DNA of 64,000 nucleotides from Prochlorococcus sp. AG-409-A10 (GTDB lineage: Bacteria > Cyanobacteriota > Cyanobacteriia > PCC-6307 > Cyanobiaceae): assembly GCA_003216175.1 (NCBI GenBank), contig QCJG01000007.1, positions 1 through 64,000 on the forward strand, in the 5' to 3' direction. The notes below the pieces were generated by a model. That model did no database searches, was not told the origin of the DNA, and saw nothing but the letters and a program-made list of their open reading frames with translations. Position numbers and translations under genes: made by a program. This document shows, in pieces, positions 28,125 through 37,315 of this stretch. The first letter of the stretch is position 1; every line of letters begins with the position of its first letter.

Positions 28125-28472
28125 ATGGCCTCTAATTTTTATATCGTTCATCACGAATTTAGAGCTGGTACTTCATCTAAGTGGTGGGAAACTGCTTATG
28201 CAGCAATGGCACCTGGCGGTGGATGGGATGAGGCTGTAGCAGCAAATAAAGAAAAAGGTTTTTTCAACCACTCTGCTAATGCTGTGACTTCTGATGGCCC
28301 TGTTTACTGTATTTGGGAAACCAAGGAGAACATTACGGTAGAAGAATTTCAGGAATTCATTGATGGTCCGACAGGCCCTGGATTTGGTCTGAACGCATTA
28401 ATGAATATCTGCAAACCAATAGACACATCATTAATGAACGGACAAACTCCATACCCAAGAGTTTTCTCTTAA
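28125..28472 (+). CDS. Conserved hypothetical protein, 115 residues
   Basis: A complete small soluble protein, MASNFYIVHHEFRAGTSSKW at the start, with WWETAYAAMAPGGGWDE, VYCIWETKENITVEEFQEFI and a C-terminal PYPRVFS. The strand-helix-strand order with VYCIWE in the middle suggests a dimeric ferredoxin-like alpha/beta-barrel domain as in NIPSNAP or monooxygenase-like small proteins, but this is structural inference. A strong terminator follows 50 bases downstream, so it is monocistronic. GC content is higher than in the surrounding gene-poor DNA, indicating selection on the coding sequence. Confidence 0.75.
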   Translation: MASNFYIVHHEFRAGTSSKWWETAYAAMAPGGGWDEAVAANKEKGFFNHSANAVTSDGPVYCIWETKENITVEEFQEFIDGPTGPGFGLNALMNICKPIDTSLMNGQTPYPRVFS

Positions 28473-28521
28473 AACAGTTAAATTAGAGATGGTTGACAGC
28501 CGATTGCTATCGGAACGAGAA

Positions 28522-28547
28522 GGGCTGACTTTGGTCAGCCTTTTTTT
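28522..28547 (+). terminator. Rho-independent terminator (GGCTGAC stem)
   Basis: GGCTGAC at 28523-28529 and GTCAGCC at 28534-28540 form a perfect stem with loop TTTG, followed by seven T. It ends the transcript of the 115-residue protein gene. The stem matches the terminator at 27187-27206. Confidence 0.88.
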
Positions 28548-28713
28548 CGTCGCTAGTCTTCATGATCGCGATTGACCACTTTGTTATAAACAAAACAGAG
28601 ATAATCAACTTTGGAGTATGAATAATTAAAGAATATTGTGCAATCTATAATTAATTAAAAACTAATTATAGCAATTATTTGCAGCGGATATGTTGTTAGT
28701 TCTTTAGGAATAA

Positions 28714-28759
28714 ATGCTAGTTTTTAAGACTAGAGCCATAAGCTACTGATCAACTCTGC
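28714..28759 (-). pseudogene. Decayed copy of the 5' half of tRNA-Ser
   Basis: Aligns base for base with the 5' 47 bases of the tRNA-Ser at 25314-25360, with several substitutions and one deletion: the anticodon arm, D-arm side and 5' acceptor strand are recognisable, and similarity runs on into the upstream flank to about 28776. The 3' half (variable arm, T-arm, 3' acceptor) is absent. The anticodon position now reads TAA. It cannot fold into a full tRNA and is a remnant, probably of an integration or duplication event. Confidence 0.8.
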
Positions 28760-28955
28760 ACTTAAAATTTACCTTATTAGCTTCTGAAATCTTAAAAAAG
28801 TCTCAAACAACATTTTATTTCAATTTGCTATTAACTCAGTTTCAAAGAGGATCCTTCTAGATCTATAAAAATTTCAGAACCTATAGATTCTTTGTATGCA
28901 TAAATTTCAATGAGATTATTTGTGCAATAATTTCAAGCATTGGTAAATCACATTC

Positions 28956-29150
28956 ATGGCAAGCAACAAGAGCCCACAATCACGTTTCCTTGGAGACCTT
29001 CCTATGGAGGGTGGTATTACTCAAAAAGAGAAATATCGTTATGTAGCTCATTTGATGTTTTTTATTGGATGCGCTCTATTTTCCTTTGGGATTTGGGCTC
29101 TCTCTGGCTTTACTGCTTCTAGCGGGGCAACAGGACCATTTCCTTTCTAA
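28956..29150 (+). CDS. Small single-pass membrane protein, 64 residues
   Basis: ATG start; MASNKSPQSRFLGDLPMEGG at the N-terminus, then KEKYRYVAHLMFF leading into one hydrophobic helix (about residues 30-52, with GCALFSFGIWALSGF) and a Gly/Ala/Pro-rich end. Size and plan are like small photosystem or high-light-inducible proteins, but the Hli signature ExxNGRxAM is absent, so it is not called Hli. Another frame over the same bases (28940-29122) is a shadow. Function unknown. Confidence 0.6.
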   Translation: MASNKSPQSRFLGDLPMEGGITQKEKYRYVAHLMFFIGCALFSFGIWALSGFTASSGATGPFPF

Positions 29151-29199
29151 AATGAGAGGAATATATAATTGATTTTGATTGGTATATCTAAATAAGAAA

Positions 29200-29463
29200 T
29201 TATTGAACCGACAATTTATTTATAGTATTTTCTCTATCTTCAATAAGTGTAAGGAGCCACTTAGATCCTAAAGCTCTAGAAATACTTCTGTTTTTAAGTA
29301 GTTCACAAATTCTTTTATAGAGTTTTTCTGATTCAATATTGGAATTGAACCATTTCTCGAATTTCAGAATTTCATCTGGGTTTTTACAAGCTCTGAGTTG
29401 ATCAATAAGTGCATCATTAGTACTTGTGCTACTTATCTTTAATGGTTTATTTGTTGTAGTCAT
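29200..29463 (-). CDS. Small helical protein, 87 residues
   Basis: ATG at 29463. The product begins MTTTNKPLKISSTSTNDALI, continues with a helical section DQLRACKNPDEILKFEKWF and KLYKRICELLKNRSISRALG, and ends with KWLLTLIEDRENTINKL. No membrane segment and no known motif; the two Cys are isolated. It is convergent with the small membrane gene at 28956-29150. The regular hydrophobic spacing supports a folded helical bundle. Not recognised. Confidence 0.6.
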   Translation of the reverse strand: MTTTNKPLKISSTSTNDALIDQLRACKNPDEILKFEKWFNSNIESEKLYKRICELLKNRSISRALGSKWLLTLIEDRENTINKLSVQ

Positions 29464-29625
29464 TTAAATTTTAAGTACACAAGGCATATTTAATAGTTAG
29501 CCAAATTTTCTGATTTGGACAATTATCTTTCAAACTTCTTTGAAAAACTAAACTTATTTAATTAGTACAGCATATTATTTAGGTTGGAATGAAAAATACT
29601 CTCACCCAAGCTTGAATAACTGCTT

Positions 29626-31962
29626 TTAAGATGGTTTGTCAAGTGGGAGTAAGCATTTATCAGAATCGCAACCTGCTGGACCTGCTTCTGTAAGCTCCCC
29701 TTGATCATATCGACTCAGAGCATCAAAGAAATCGCAATTATCTCTTCTTTTTATGACCTCTGATTGCAATTTTGTGTAGCATTTCTCGTCAATAGGTTCA
29801 AAAGGAAGTCTAGGGAAGGTTGCATTTGCATCAAACCTTGCCAGCAAGGCAGCTGAAATATAACCTCCATTTTCATTGATTGTGCTATGCAGGGCTTTCG
29901 CTAAACCCTCTATCTCATTCTCTCTAAATTCAATTGTCGCAGAGGTGTTATGGTCTGTGTAGTTTGTTTGAACTTGCATGTAAAAATCAAATTGTGCAAG
30001 AGCTGAGAAGTTATTGATATCTATTTCATCTGCACCAGGTATGTTTGCCCAACTTACCTCAGTCGGGATTTCAACTAGCCACTCGGTACATTTTGGATCA
30101 AATGGATTGTCTAGTAGCTTTCCATTTACATCTTTATCTGATTGAGAAGGAACGATTGTGTATCCATAATCCATGCAAGCTAAGGCGACTGGATCGTTCT
30201 TCCTAAAAGTAATTCTTCTAATAAAACGCTGAGCTTTTGGGGGATGCCAGCCTGGAGAAGCTCCTGTCAGAAGACTTTTCGTACCCGCAGGTTGAACTGT
30301 TGTACAACGACTTGGACGGCGAATACTATGTTTATCACAATAATCAAATACTGTGTCGTTGACGATCTTCCTCCATCGACTCAAAAAAGTAGCTTCTTTG
30401 AGTTTAAAATCTTTTCCTTCTTCTGTCTCAGGTCGTCCGGCTTCCCACCATTTTAACCATGGAGTCCCAAAGGCATGAACAAAAAAGTCAAAAAGTCCTG
30501 TGAAACTGACGCCAACAATAGGATCCCATTCGCGACTCTTTCTGTATCGCTCTACTTCGAATCGATGATTAAGGAGGCAAGCGACTGACAAAGCTGCTGC
30601 TTTGAATGCATCTTCTTGTTGATTTATGTCTAATGGATCAATTTGATTAAGATGGATTTCTGCAAGATTACAGTGAAAATCGGAACCTAGAATCTCTCCG
30701 CAAGGATTAAGACCATATCTGCTGAGTCTGTGAAAAAGTTCTTTATCATCAAATGGACCGTAATTTGATTGAATCCATTTAGATGCTTCTTCTTTCCCTT
30801 GGTCGCAATAGATATCTATGAATTCATTTCTGAGTTCTATTGTTGAAAGTATATCAGCGTTTGAGCGAGCAATTGCTTCTGGTGCAAATTGGATAGCCCC
30901 CTCACCTGAATGAAATTGCTTAGTCACTGCATCGACAAGAACTTCTAATTCAGGTTTGGTGTGGTAAACACGAGTATGGTTGGCCATCCTTAATGCATCC
31001 TTCTCTGGGTCAATACTCCAATTACCATTAGAGTCTTGCCTCCATAAATTTTCTTTAGCGCCAGCGGCTTCTATATCTTGCGAAGAAAATTGTCGCATAC
31101 CTGCACTTCTTCTGATATTGCCAGCAACGATTGTCACTGCTGCTTCGTCGATGAGTAGACAACATTCAATTGAAGTTAGTTTTCTTCCTACTGCTTTGTT
31201 TAAAAGATTTGCTATTCGAGGATATAAATCTTTTAGTTTTACAGGGTTCGCCATCCCTCCGAATCCTTTAAGTGATTCACCCGCAGGCCTTACATCTTTT
31301 AAATCAATAGACACATTAATAACATTAGAATTAAAACTATTGTCACTGCTTAATTCAAGGATTTTTTGATAACTGTCAACCCATCCACGTCTACTATCGC
31401 CAACTTTTATCAGTACATTATTATCTTGAATAGAAAATGTAGTCTTTTCTTTTCTTTCTTCAGATGGGGTTACTCCAATATCTGAAACACTTTCAATATT
31501 AATTGTATTTGTAACCTCTGGTAGTTGATCAATCAAGTGAGGCTCAATTATTGCACCGGTTCCGCAACCCATCATGGCTAAATCCATCATAAGTCCAAAG
31601 GCTTGCCAATCAACAAGATTTGTTGATGTGCAATTGTAGGCTCCAGAAAAATTCTTCTCTTTTTCAATCCATTCTGTTCCGCCTATCCAAAGCCATCGAC
31701 CTGAGGGAAGAGCTTTTTTCTCCTGTTGCATTCTTTGCATTAAATTTATTTCTGCTTGGTTTAATCCTCCTAGCTTCTTTAGACCATCCAGGTTCCTTGT
31801 ATTAACTTGTTCCCAGCTTTCACGACCTGCTGGAAGTTTCCTGCTATAAGTTCTGTAAAAGACAGGATTCGCTGCAGGTGCAGTTATTGGAAAATTAGTC
31901 GTAACATTTTTTTTACCCGATGCTGAATTATTTGTTTCGGGCTGGCTTGTTGCGATTGTCAA
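29626..31962 (-). CDS. nrdJ: Adenosylcobalamin-dependent ribonucleoside-triphosphate reductase (class II)
   Basis: Makes deoxyribonucleotides from NTPs with coenzyme B12 radical chemistry; the only reductase type expected in Prochlorococcus. The 778-residue monomeric form resembles the Lactobacillus enzyme: NCTSTNLVDWQAFG with a substrate-site Cys, MMGCGTGA, NPCGEILGSDFHC with the catalytic Cys, TVQPAGTKSLLTGASPG, and a C-terminal redox pair CDSDKC (CX4C). TTG start at 31962 with AAGGGA upstream. No intein is present. Needs B12, which fits the CbiX chelatase gene at 15.8 kb. A small hairpin (31994-32013) lies in its leader. Confidence 0.93.
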   Translation of the reverse strand: MTIATSQPETNNSASGKKNVTTNFPITAPAANPVFYRTYSRKLPAGRESWEQVNTRNLDGLKKLGGLNQAEINLMQRMQQEKKALPSGRWLWIGGTEWIEKEKNFSGAYNCTSTNLVDWQAFGLMMDLAMMGCGTGAIIEPHLIDQLPEVTNTINIESVSDIGVTPSEERKEKTTFSIQDNNVLIKVGDSRRGWVDSYQKILELSSDNSFNSNVINVSIDLKDVRPAGESLKGFGGMANPVKLKDLYPRIANLLNKAVGRKLTSIECCLLIDEAAVTIVAGNIRRSAGMRQFSSQDIEAAGAKENLWRQDSNGNWSIDPEKDALRMANHTRVYHTKPELEVLVDAVTKQFHSGEGAIQFAPEAIARSNADILSTIELRNEFIDIYCDQGKEEASKWIQSNYGPFDDKELFHRLSRYGLNPCGEILGSDFHCNLAEIHLNQIDPLDINQQEDAFKAAALSVACLLNHRFEVERYRKSREWDPIVGVSFTGLFDFFVHAFGTPWLKWWEAGRPETEEGKDFKLKEATFLSRWRKIVNDTVFDYCDKHSIRRPSRCTTVQPAGTKSLLTGASPGWHPPKAQRFIRRITFRKNDPVALACMDYGYTIVPSQSDKDVNGKLLDNPFDPKCTEWLVEIPTEVSWANIPGADEIDINNFSALAQFDFYMQVQTNYTDHNTSATIEFRENEIEGLAKALHSTINENGGYISAALLARFDANATFPRLPFEPIDEKCYTKLQSEVIKRRDNCDFFDALSRYDQGELTEAGPAGCDSDKCLLPLDKPS

Positions 31963-32073
31963 AATCTTTGTATCCCTTGGGTAATTTCTACGGTAACGCC
32001 ATGTATAGCGTTAGCAAGTTTTTTTAACACCATCTGCAGGGGGCTCAGAAGAACAAACAAATTTTTTCTTGTA

Positions 32074-32760
32074 ATGATGAAGAGAACACCTGAACCAGAA
32101 CTCATGCAAATCCCTTCGCAGGTAAGGGCTTATGCGGATGCGGACTTTTCAAGGAGTGATTCTATGGTGGTTAAATCCCTAGAAAAATATTTAAAAAAAG
32201 TAGGAAGAGCTCTTAATAAAGATGATTTAATTTTTGATATGGCTTGTGGCCCAGGAAATATTGCCGAGAGAATTGCCAAGAATTGGCCCTTAGTAAATGT
32301 TGTAGGAATTGATGGCTCAAAGGAAATGTTGAATGAAGCAGAAAACAAACTTTCCGAAAATCTTACTGAGAATCTTTCTTATCAATTGATTGAAATTAAT
32401 TCAATAGCCACAGGTGAAATACATTTTCCTTTTAAGGCTGATGTGCTAGTCAGTAATAGTGCCTTGCATCATTTCCATGATCCTTATAAGTTTTGGGGTG
32501 CATTAAAAAAACTCGGTAAAACAAAGTGTATTCATATTCATCGTGATTTAATAAGGCCTACTTCTCTAAAAAAAGCATTTGAGATAAAAGAAAAACATCT
32601 CACAAATTCTCCAGAAATTTTAAAAAAGGATTTTTATGCATCTCTCAAGGCATCATTTACAGTTGATGAAGTAACTCAACAGCTATTTGATGCAGGCTTA
32701 TCACAATTAGAGGTCTTTCAAGTTGATGAGCTTTATTTTGAGATTATTGGGTGTATTTAA
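32074..32760 (+). CDS. SAM-dependent methyltransferase (class I)
   Basis: A 228-residue protein with the Rossmann methyltransferase core: motif I DMACGPGNIAERIA (about 59-72), motif II VVGIDGSKEMLNEAE (about 81-95), and motif IV region VSNSALHHFHDPYKFW. The SNSALHHF sequence resembles small-molecule or quinone methyltransferases of the UbiE/COQ5-like group. Two adjacent Met codons (MMKRT) open the frame. It is 36 bases upstream of prfC on the same strand, perhaps co-transcribed. The substrate cannot be inferred. Confidence 0.82.
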   Translation: MMKRTPEPELMQIPSQVRAYADADFSRSDSMVVKSLEKYLKKVGRALNKDDLIFDMACGPGNIAERIAKNWPLVNVVGIDGSKEMLNEAENKLSENLTENLSYQLIEINSIATGEIHFPFKADVLVSNSALHHFHDPYKFWGALKKLGKTKCIHIHRDLIRPTSLKKAFEIKEKHLTNSPEILKKDFYASLKASFTVDEVTQQLFDAGLSQLEVFQVDELYFEIIGCI

Positions 32761-32796
32761 TCTTTTCCCTGAACAATTGAACAACCAAAAACAATA

Positions 32797-34452
32797 ATGA
32801 AATCAACTCCCCAAGACAAAACTAATTTAGAAGAAGAATTAACTGTATCTTTAAGTACGGAGATTGGTAAAAGAAGAAATTTTGCGATTATTTCCCACCC
32901 TGATGCAGGGAAAACTACTTTAACAGAAAAACTTTTACTTTATGGCGGAGCTATTCAACAAGCAGGAGCAGTAAAAGCAAGAGGAGAACAGAGAAAAGTT
33001 ACTTCTGACTGGATGGAGCTTGAAAAACAAAGAGGCATATCAATTACATCAACTGTTTTGCAATTTGGCTATAAAGATAAGACAATTAATTTATTAGATA
33101 CCCCGGGTCACCAAGATTTCTCGGAAGATACGTATAGGACACTTTCCGCTGCTGATAATGCTGTAATGCTTGAGGATGCAGCAAAAGGACTTGAACCTCA
33201 GACAAAAAAGCTTTTTGAGGTTTGCAGAATGCGTCAAATACCAATTTTTACATTCATCAACAAGATGGATAGGCCTGGTCAAGAACCGTTGGAATTATTA
33301 GATGAGATAGAGTCTGAATTGGGATTATCAACCTTTGCAGTCAATTGGCCAATAGGAAGTGGTGAGCTTTTTAGAGGTGTTGTTGAGCGTTCAACCAAAG
33401 AAGTTGTTTTGTTTTCTAGAGCGGAAAGAGGGAAGCAATCTAGTGAAACACGTTTGAAAATTGATGATCCGGAACTTAAAAATTTAGTAGAAGGAGAACT
33501 ATTGAAAAAAGCACTTGAAGAGATTGAGATCCTGGATGAGGCTGGTTGTGAATTAAATCAGGAATTAATTTTATCTGGCGAATTAACTCCTGTGTTTTTT
33601 GGATCTGCAATGACCAACTTCGGGGTTAGGCCATTTTTAGATAATTTTCTTGAGTTATCTCAGGGACCCGTTGCTCGAAATAGCTTCGATGGACCAATCG
33701 TTCCTTCAAGAGAATCATTTAGTGGATTTGTATTTAAATTACAAGCAAATATGGACCCAAAACATAGAGATAGAGTTGCCTTCGTGCGTGTATGTAGTGG
33801 GAGGTTTAAAAAAGATATGACAGTTCAACACGCTAGGACGGGTAAACAGATCAGGCTCTCAAGGCCCCAAAAGATTTTTGGTCAAGATAGGGCCGTTGTC
33901 GATGATGCTTACCCTGGGGATGTTATTGGTTTAAATAATCCAGGGATGTTTTCGATTGGAGATACATTATTTATTGGACCTAGAGTTGAATTTGAGGGGA
34001 TTCCATGTTTTAGCCCCGAGATATTTAGCTGGTTAAGAAATCCAAATCCTTCAGCTTTTAAGAACTTTAGAAAAGGTGTCAATGAATTAAGAGAGGAGGG
34101 AGCAGTCCAAATCCTTTACGATAAAGATCAAAGTAAAAGAGATCCAATTTTGGCGGCAGTTGGTCAGCTTCAGCTTGAGGTGGTACAACATCGACTTGCT
34201 AGTGAATATGGAGTGGAAACTAGGCTTGAACCAATGGGTTATCAAGTCGCTAGATGGGTAAAAGGAGGTTGGCCGGCTTTAGAGGAGGTTGGAAGAATTT
34301 TTAATTGTAAAACGGTTCAGGATGCTTGGCTTAGACCGGTACTGCTTTTTAAAAATGAATGGAATCTAAATCAGTTAAAGGAAGATCATCCTGAAATGGA
34401 ATTAAACTCAGTTGCTCCGGTTGTGAGTGGTGTTGATCCTGTTTCTCTTTAA
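32797..34452 (+). CDS. prfC: Peptide chain release factor 3
   Basis: GTPase that recycles RF1/RF2 from the ribosome after stop-codon recognition. The 551-residue protein has G1 [15 protein letters not shown], the RF3-type segment [16 protein letters not shown]3 [17 protein letters not shown]4 NKMDRPGQ, and G5 SAMTNFGV; domain 2/3 with [17 protein letters not shown] identifies RF3 rather than EF-G. The full length is present. Co-directional with the methyltransferase gene upstream and the CPP1-like gene downstream, 55 bases away. Cytoplasmic. Confidence 0.95.
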   Translation: MKSTPQDKTNLEEELTVSLSTEIGKRRNFAIISHPDAGKTTLTEKLLLYGGAIQQAGAVKARGEQRKVTSDWMELEKQRGISITSTVLQFGYKDKTINLLDTPGHQDFSEDTYRTLSAADNAVMLEDAAKGLEPQTKKLFEVCRMRQIPIFTFINKMDRPGQEPLELLDEIESELGLSTFAVNWPIGSGELFRGVVERSTKEVVLFSRAERGKQSSETRLKIDDPELKNLVEGELLKKALEEIEILDEAGCELNQELILSGELTPVFFGSAMTNFGVRPFLDNFLELSQGPVARNSFDGPIVPSRESFSGFVFKLQANMDPKHRDRVAFVRVCSGRFKKDMTVQHARTGKQIRLSRPQKIFGQDRAVVDDAYPGDVIGLNNPGMFSIGDTLFIGPRVEFEGIPCFSPEIFSWLRNPNPSAFKNFRKGVNELREEGAVQILYDKDQSKRDPILAAVGQLQLEVVQHRLASEYGVETRLEPMGYQVARWVKGGWPALEEVGRIFNCKTVQDAWLRPVLLFKNEWNLNQLKEDHPEMELNSVAPVVSGVDPVSL

Positions 34453-34507
34453 AGTAGATTAATATCTAATTAATAAAGATAGTTCAAATATCTTTTTTGA
34501 AAAATCT

Positions 34508-35197
34508 ATGGATACTGGTACTAATTCACAATCAAATTCAAATTCACAAGATCCATATTTGAGACTTGGAATAAATGAGGGTGCAAGTTTTGATGCTATT
34601 CAAGAAGCAAGGGACAAAAAGTTAATTGAGGCTGGAGATGACCAAATCACTAAAGCAAAAATAGAAGCTGCTTATGATTCTTTGCTAATGGTAAGTCTTA
34701 AGTCAAGACAACTTGGTAATGCAAGTAACGAGGCAATAACTGCATCAAAGAAAGAAAATGAAGTAAAGAAAGTTGGTGATATAGGACCTGCTTCTCTTCT
34801 CACTAGGTTGAAAAATTTAAATCTTCCAAAATACGAGGCATCAAAATCTAATTTCTTACCAAGCTTAGAGCTGCCCTCTGGACAAGAATTAAATATAAGG
34901 ATCTCTCTTGGAATATTGGCTTTTTTACTTGTTTTAATTGTGCCCTCTGAAAGTGTTGAATTAATACTTTCATTCTCAACAATAGGCTTATTTATTAGTC
35001 AGTCTCGTAGAGGTAGGCCTTTCTTTTCCTCTATCCTCTGGTGCATTCTTCTACTTACTATTGGACTTCTATCTGGTGCATTACTTTTGGGTGGGGCCCA
35101 ATCATTTATTGATAACGCTGGAACATTGTCTTCAGACAAATTTGAGGCGATACCGGCAGTATTTTTACTTTGGTTAGGAGTGATTTTCCTTGATTAA
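34508..35197 (+). CDS. CPP1-like (DUF3353) J-domain-like membrane protein
   Basis: Cyanobacterial relative of plant CPP1, a chaperone-like protein that stabilises protochlorophyllide reductase. In 229 residues there is a J-like helical N-domain (PYLRLGINEGASFDAIQEAR, about 17-36, lacking the HPD triad), a linker, and four hydrophobic helices in the C-terminal half (GILAFLLVLIVP, ILSFSTIGLFI, ILWCILLLTIGLLSG, IPAVFLLWLGVIFL). Membrane location is expected. It ends five bases before the convergent hslO stop, so no separate terminator exists. The link to Por is family knowledge. Confidence 0.82.
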   Translation: MDTGTNSQSNSNSQDPYLRLGINEGASFDAIQEARDKKLIEAGDDQITKAKIEAAYDSLLMVSLKSRQLGNASNEAITASKKENEVKKVGDIGPASLLTRLKNLNLPKYEASKSNFLPSLELPSGQELNIRISLGILAFLLVLIVPSESVELILSFSTIGLFISQSRRGRPFFSSILWCILLLTIGLLSGALLLGGAQSFIDNAGTLSSDKFEAIPAVFLLWLGVIFLD

Positions 35198-35201
35198 TCC
35201 T

Positions 35202-36101
35202 CTAATCGATTAAAGATATCAATTCGTCCTTGTTAATAAGATAAACATTTTTGCAGAATTGACATGTAAGTTCTGCTTTCCCATCCTCCTTTATCATTTC
35301 CTGAAGTTCTTTTTTTCCCAATATCTTTAATGCTGATAGGCTTCTTTCTCTTGAGCATCTACATTTAAAACGAACTTCTTGAGATGTGCTAATAATATCT
35401 GAATATGATTGATCAAGATCAGGAAAAACTTCTTCAATTAGCGAAATAAGGTTAGTCCCTTTTTTGTTTAATAATTCACTAAAAGATTTGATTTCTTTAC
35501 ATCGATCTTCAAGTAGGGCTATCAATGAATAGTCTCGTGCTGCTTTAGGTAGTATTTGTGCTAATAGTCCTCCGCTACAAACTATTCCATCCTGATTAAT
35601 TCTTTCTCCAACAAACACAGCTGATGGAGTTTGTTCAGAATGTAATAAATAGGAAGCTATGTCTTCGCCTATACCTCCATTAATTAATTCAACTGTGCTG
35701 TTGTGTGGCTCACCTTTCCCATCATCTCTAATAACGTGAAGATAGCCAATGCCTGTAGCTTTTTTAAAATCAAATTTATAGTGATTGCTTTCATTTTTAA
35801 TTAGGTCTAATTCAAGACTTGGATTGCCAACGTAACCTCTCACACTTCCATCTCTACCAGCATCAATGGTTAATCCTTTTAGTGGACCATTTGCGCTTAA
35901 CCTCAAAGTCACCCTTCCATGGTTTACCTTCATTGCGCTTGCAAGCAAGAGGCTTGCACTCATGGCCCTACCTACAATTGCAGAAGTTAAATATGAAAGA
36001 GAATGTCTTTCTTTTGCTTCTTTTGTTGATTCAGTTGTTGATACGGCGACTAGCCTGATCCCTCCTTTCGCAGCAGTAGCTCTAACTAGTAAATCTGTCA
36101 T
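35202..36101 (-). CDS. hslO: Redox-regulated chaperone Hsp33
   Basis: Holdase chaperone turned on by oxidation of a zinc-bound Cys cluster. The 299-residue protein has the N-terminal substrate-binding domain ([37 protein letters not shown]) and the C-terminal zinc motif CxC then Cxx[10 protein letters not shown] and LTCQFCKN, with all four Cys intact, so redox switching should work. A cyanobacterial oxidative-stress factor. Its 3' end abuts the CPP1-like gene; its start lies 17 bases from the stop of the ABC-type ATPase gene on the same strand, so they may be one unit. Confidence 0.92.
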   Translation of the reverse strand: MTDLLVRATAAKGGIRLVAVSTTESTKEAKERHSLSYLTSAIVGRAMSASLLLASAMKVNHGRVTLRLSANGPLKGLTIDAGRDGSVRGYVGNPSLELDLIKNESNHYKFDFKKATGIGYLHVIRDDGKGEPHNSTVELINGGIGEDIASYLLHSEQTPSAVFVGERINQDGIVCSGGLLAQILPKAARDYSLIALLEDRCKEIKSFSELLNKKGTNLISLIEEVFPDLDQSYSDIISTSQEVRFKCRCSRERSLSALKILGKKELQEMIKEDGKAELTCQFCKNVYLINKDELISLID

Positions 36102-36117
36102 TGATTAGTTGAATTGA

Positions 36118-36744
36118 TTACTCGGGGATAAGTTGCCCATTGTTCAACTTATAATTTTCGGTATTCAAATTTTTAAAAAGATCGGGTTCATGAGTAACTA
36201 TTAGAATAGTTTGCTTGTCTTTAAGCTTTGAGAGCAATTCTATAATTCCGTCTCTCACTGACCAATCTAAACCTGCTGTTGGCTCGTCCAATAAAAGTAC
36301 TTTTGGATTCCTTAATAGTTGAACAGCAATAGCTAGTCGTCGTTGTTGTCCACCACTAAGAGATTCTGGCGGCTTCTTTAAATCTAAGTTGATTAACCCC
36401 ACTTTTGTGAGAGCTGAAATTTGTTCTTCAGTCGTTAACCTCTTATGGCCAAGACGTAATTCTTGAGTTACCGATAATCCAAGAAAATATCTTTCTGGAA
36501 ATTGAAAAACTAATCCACATAACCATCTGCGCTGACGTGCAGTTAGAGTTTTGTTGAACCATTTTATCTCTCCTTTTTGATGTCCAGAAAGACCGCTAAT
36601 GATTTCTACTAAGGTGGTTTTTCCACTTCCACTGGGTCCTCTAACTATGGTGATTTTTCCAGTATTTGATTTTAAACACAAATCTCTAAGGATTGGCTTC
36701 TCTGCTGTTGAGGGATGGTAATAAATATTTTTTAAACTAAGCAT
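36118..36744 (-). CDS. ABC-transporter ATPase, ECF/cobalt-like
   Basis: A 208-residue ATP-binding subunit. Walker A GPSGSGKTTLVE is at about 35-46, the Q-loop in VFQFPERYFLG, the signature LSGGQQRRLAIA and Walker B KVLLLDEPTAGLDW are complete, and the switch His is in VTHEP. The FQFPE-type Q-loop is characteristic of energy-coupling-factor (Cbi/Ecf) ATPases. No membrane partner lies beside it. In cyanobacteria such orphan ATPases can pair with distant CbiQ/EcfT genes. It is upstream of hslO on the same strand. Confidence 0.85.
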   Translation of the reverse strand: MLSLKNIYYHPSTAEKPILRDLCLKSNTGKITIVRGPSGSGKTTLVEIISGLSGHQKGEIKWFNKTLTARQRRWLCGLVFQFPERYFLGLSVTQELRLGHKRLTTEEQISALTKVGLINLDLKKPPESLSGGQQRRLAIAVQLLRNPKVLLLDEPTAGLDWSVRDGIIELLSKLKDKQTILIVTHEPDLFKNLNTENYKLNNGQLIPE

Positions 36745-36859
36745 TCTTTGTTATTGAGGCTTTGATCAATTAAATAAAGATCTTTCAATTTTCTTTAATC
36801 AATTTACATTAGATTATGTTTGATATCTTTTAGTTTTTCTTTTTTAAGATCTATTGTTT

Positions 36860-37309
36860 ATGGAAGTTCGATTTCGTGAAGTTGATCCTTTCAATTGTTG
36901 GATATGGCTTAGATATTCAGATGTTCCAAGCAAGGGAGAAAAAGAATACGTTGATGGTATTTTTGATTCTTGGTATGTCCTAGGCAGACTTGGGGGATTT
37001 AATTCTGAAAATTTGCAAACGCACGAAATGGGTTCTGATGTCAGTTGGATGAGCTATGAAAATGACGATACCTCTTCTAGTCTTCCCTCATTAATGCATA
37101 ATCTTGGAGAATTTGAATTTAATGAGTGCTGGGCTAGATGTTGGGTCGATTTAGGTACTTCTGATCTCATAGCAATTGATGTTTTGATAAATGTACTAAA
37201 ACAAATGGATGTTGATGTTGTTAAAATAGAGGAACTAATTATCGGAGGAGTAAATCAAGATTGGCCAGTAGAAGAGCATCCTGATGCAATTTTTTCTTCA
37301 ACAGATTGA
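36860..37309 (+). CDS. DUF3531 family protein
   Basis: A 149-residue acidic protein of the cyanobacterial/plastid DUF3531 family, recognised by MEVRFREVDPFNCWIWLR, VPSKGEKEYVDGIFDSWYVL and FNECWARCWVDLGTSDLIAI. I chose the ATG at 36860 rather than the TTG two codons upstream because the family begins with MxVxFxE. No transmembrane segment. It lies six bases upstream of rsmE, so the two genes are co-transcribed. Its function is not known; the family occurs in photosynthetic organisms. Confidence 0.82.
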   Translation: MEVRFREVDPFNCWIWLRYSDVPSKGEKEYVDGIFDSWYVLGRLGGFNSENLQTHEMGSDVSWMSYENDDTSSSLPSLMHNLGEFEFNECWARCWVDLGTSDLIAIDVLINVLKQMDVDVVKIEELIIGGVNQDWPVEEHPDAIFSSTD

Positions 37310-37315
37310 TTTTCT

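Noticed and set aside
28714-28759. Functional second tRNA (Leu UAA by anticodon position)
   Set aside because: The 3' half, variable arm and T-arm are absent, so it cannot be a working tRNA.
28956-29150. High-light-inducible (Hli) protein
   Set aside because: One helix and suitable length, but the ExxNGRxAM chlorophyll-binding motif is missing.
31963-32073. Cobalamin riboswitch before nrdJ
   Set aside because: The leader is about 110 bases, too short, and no B12-box motif was seen.
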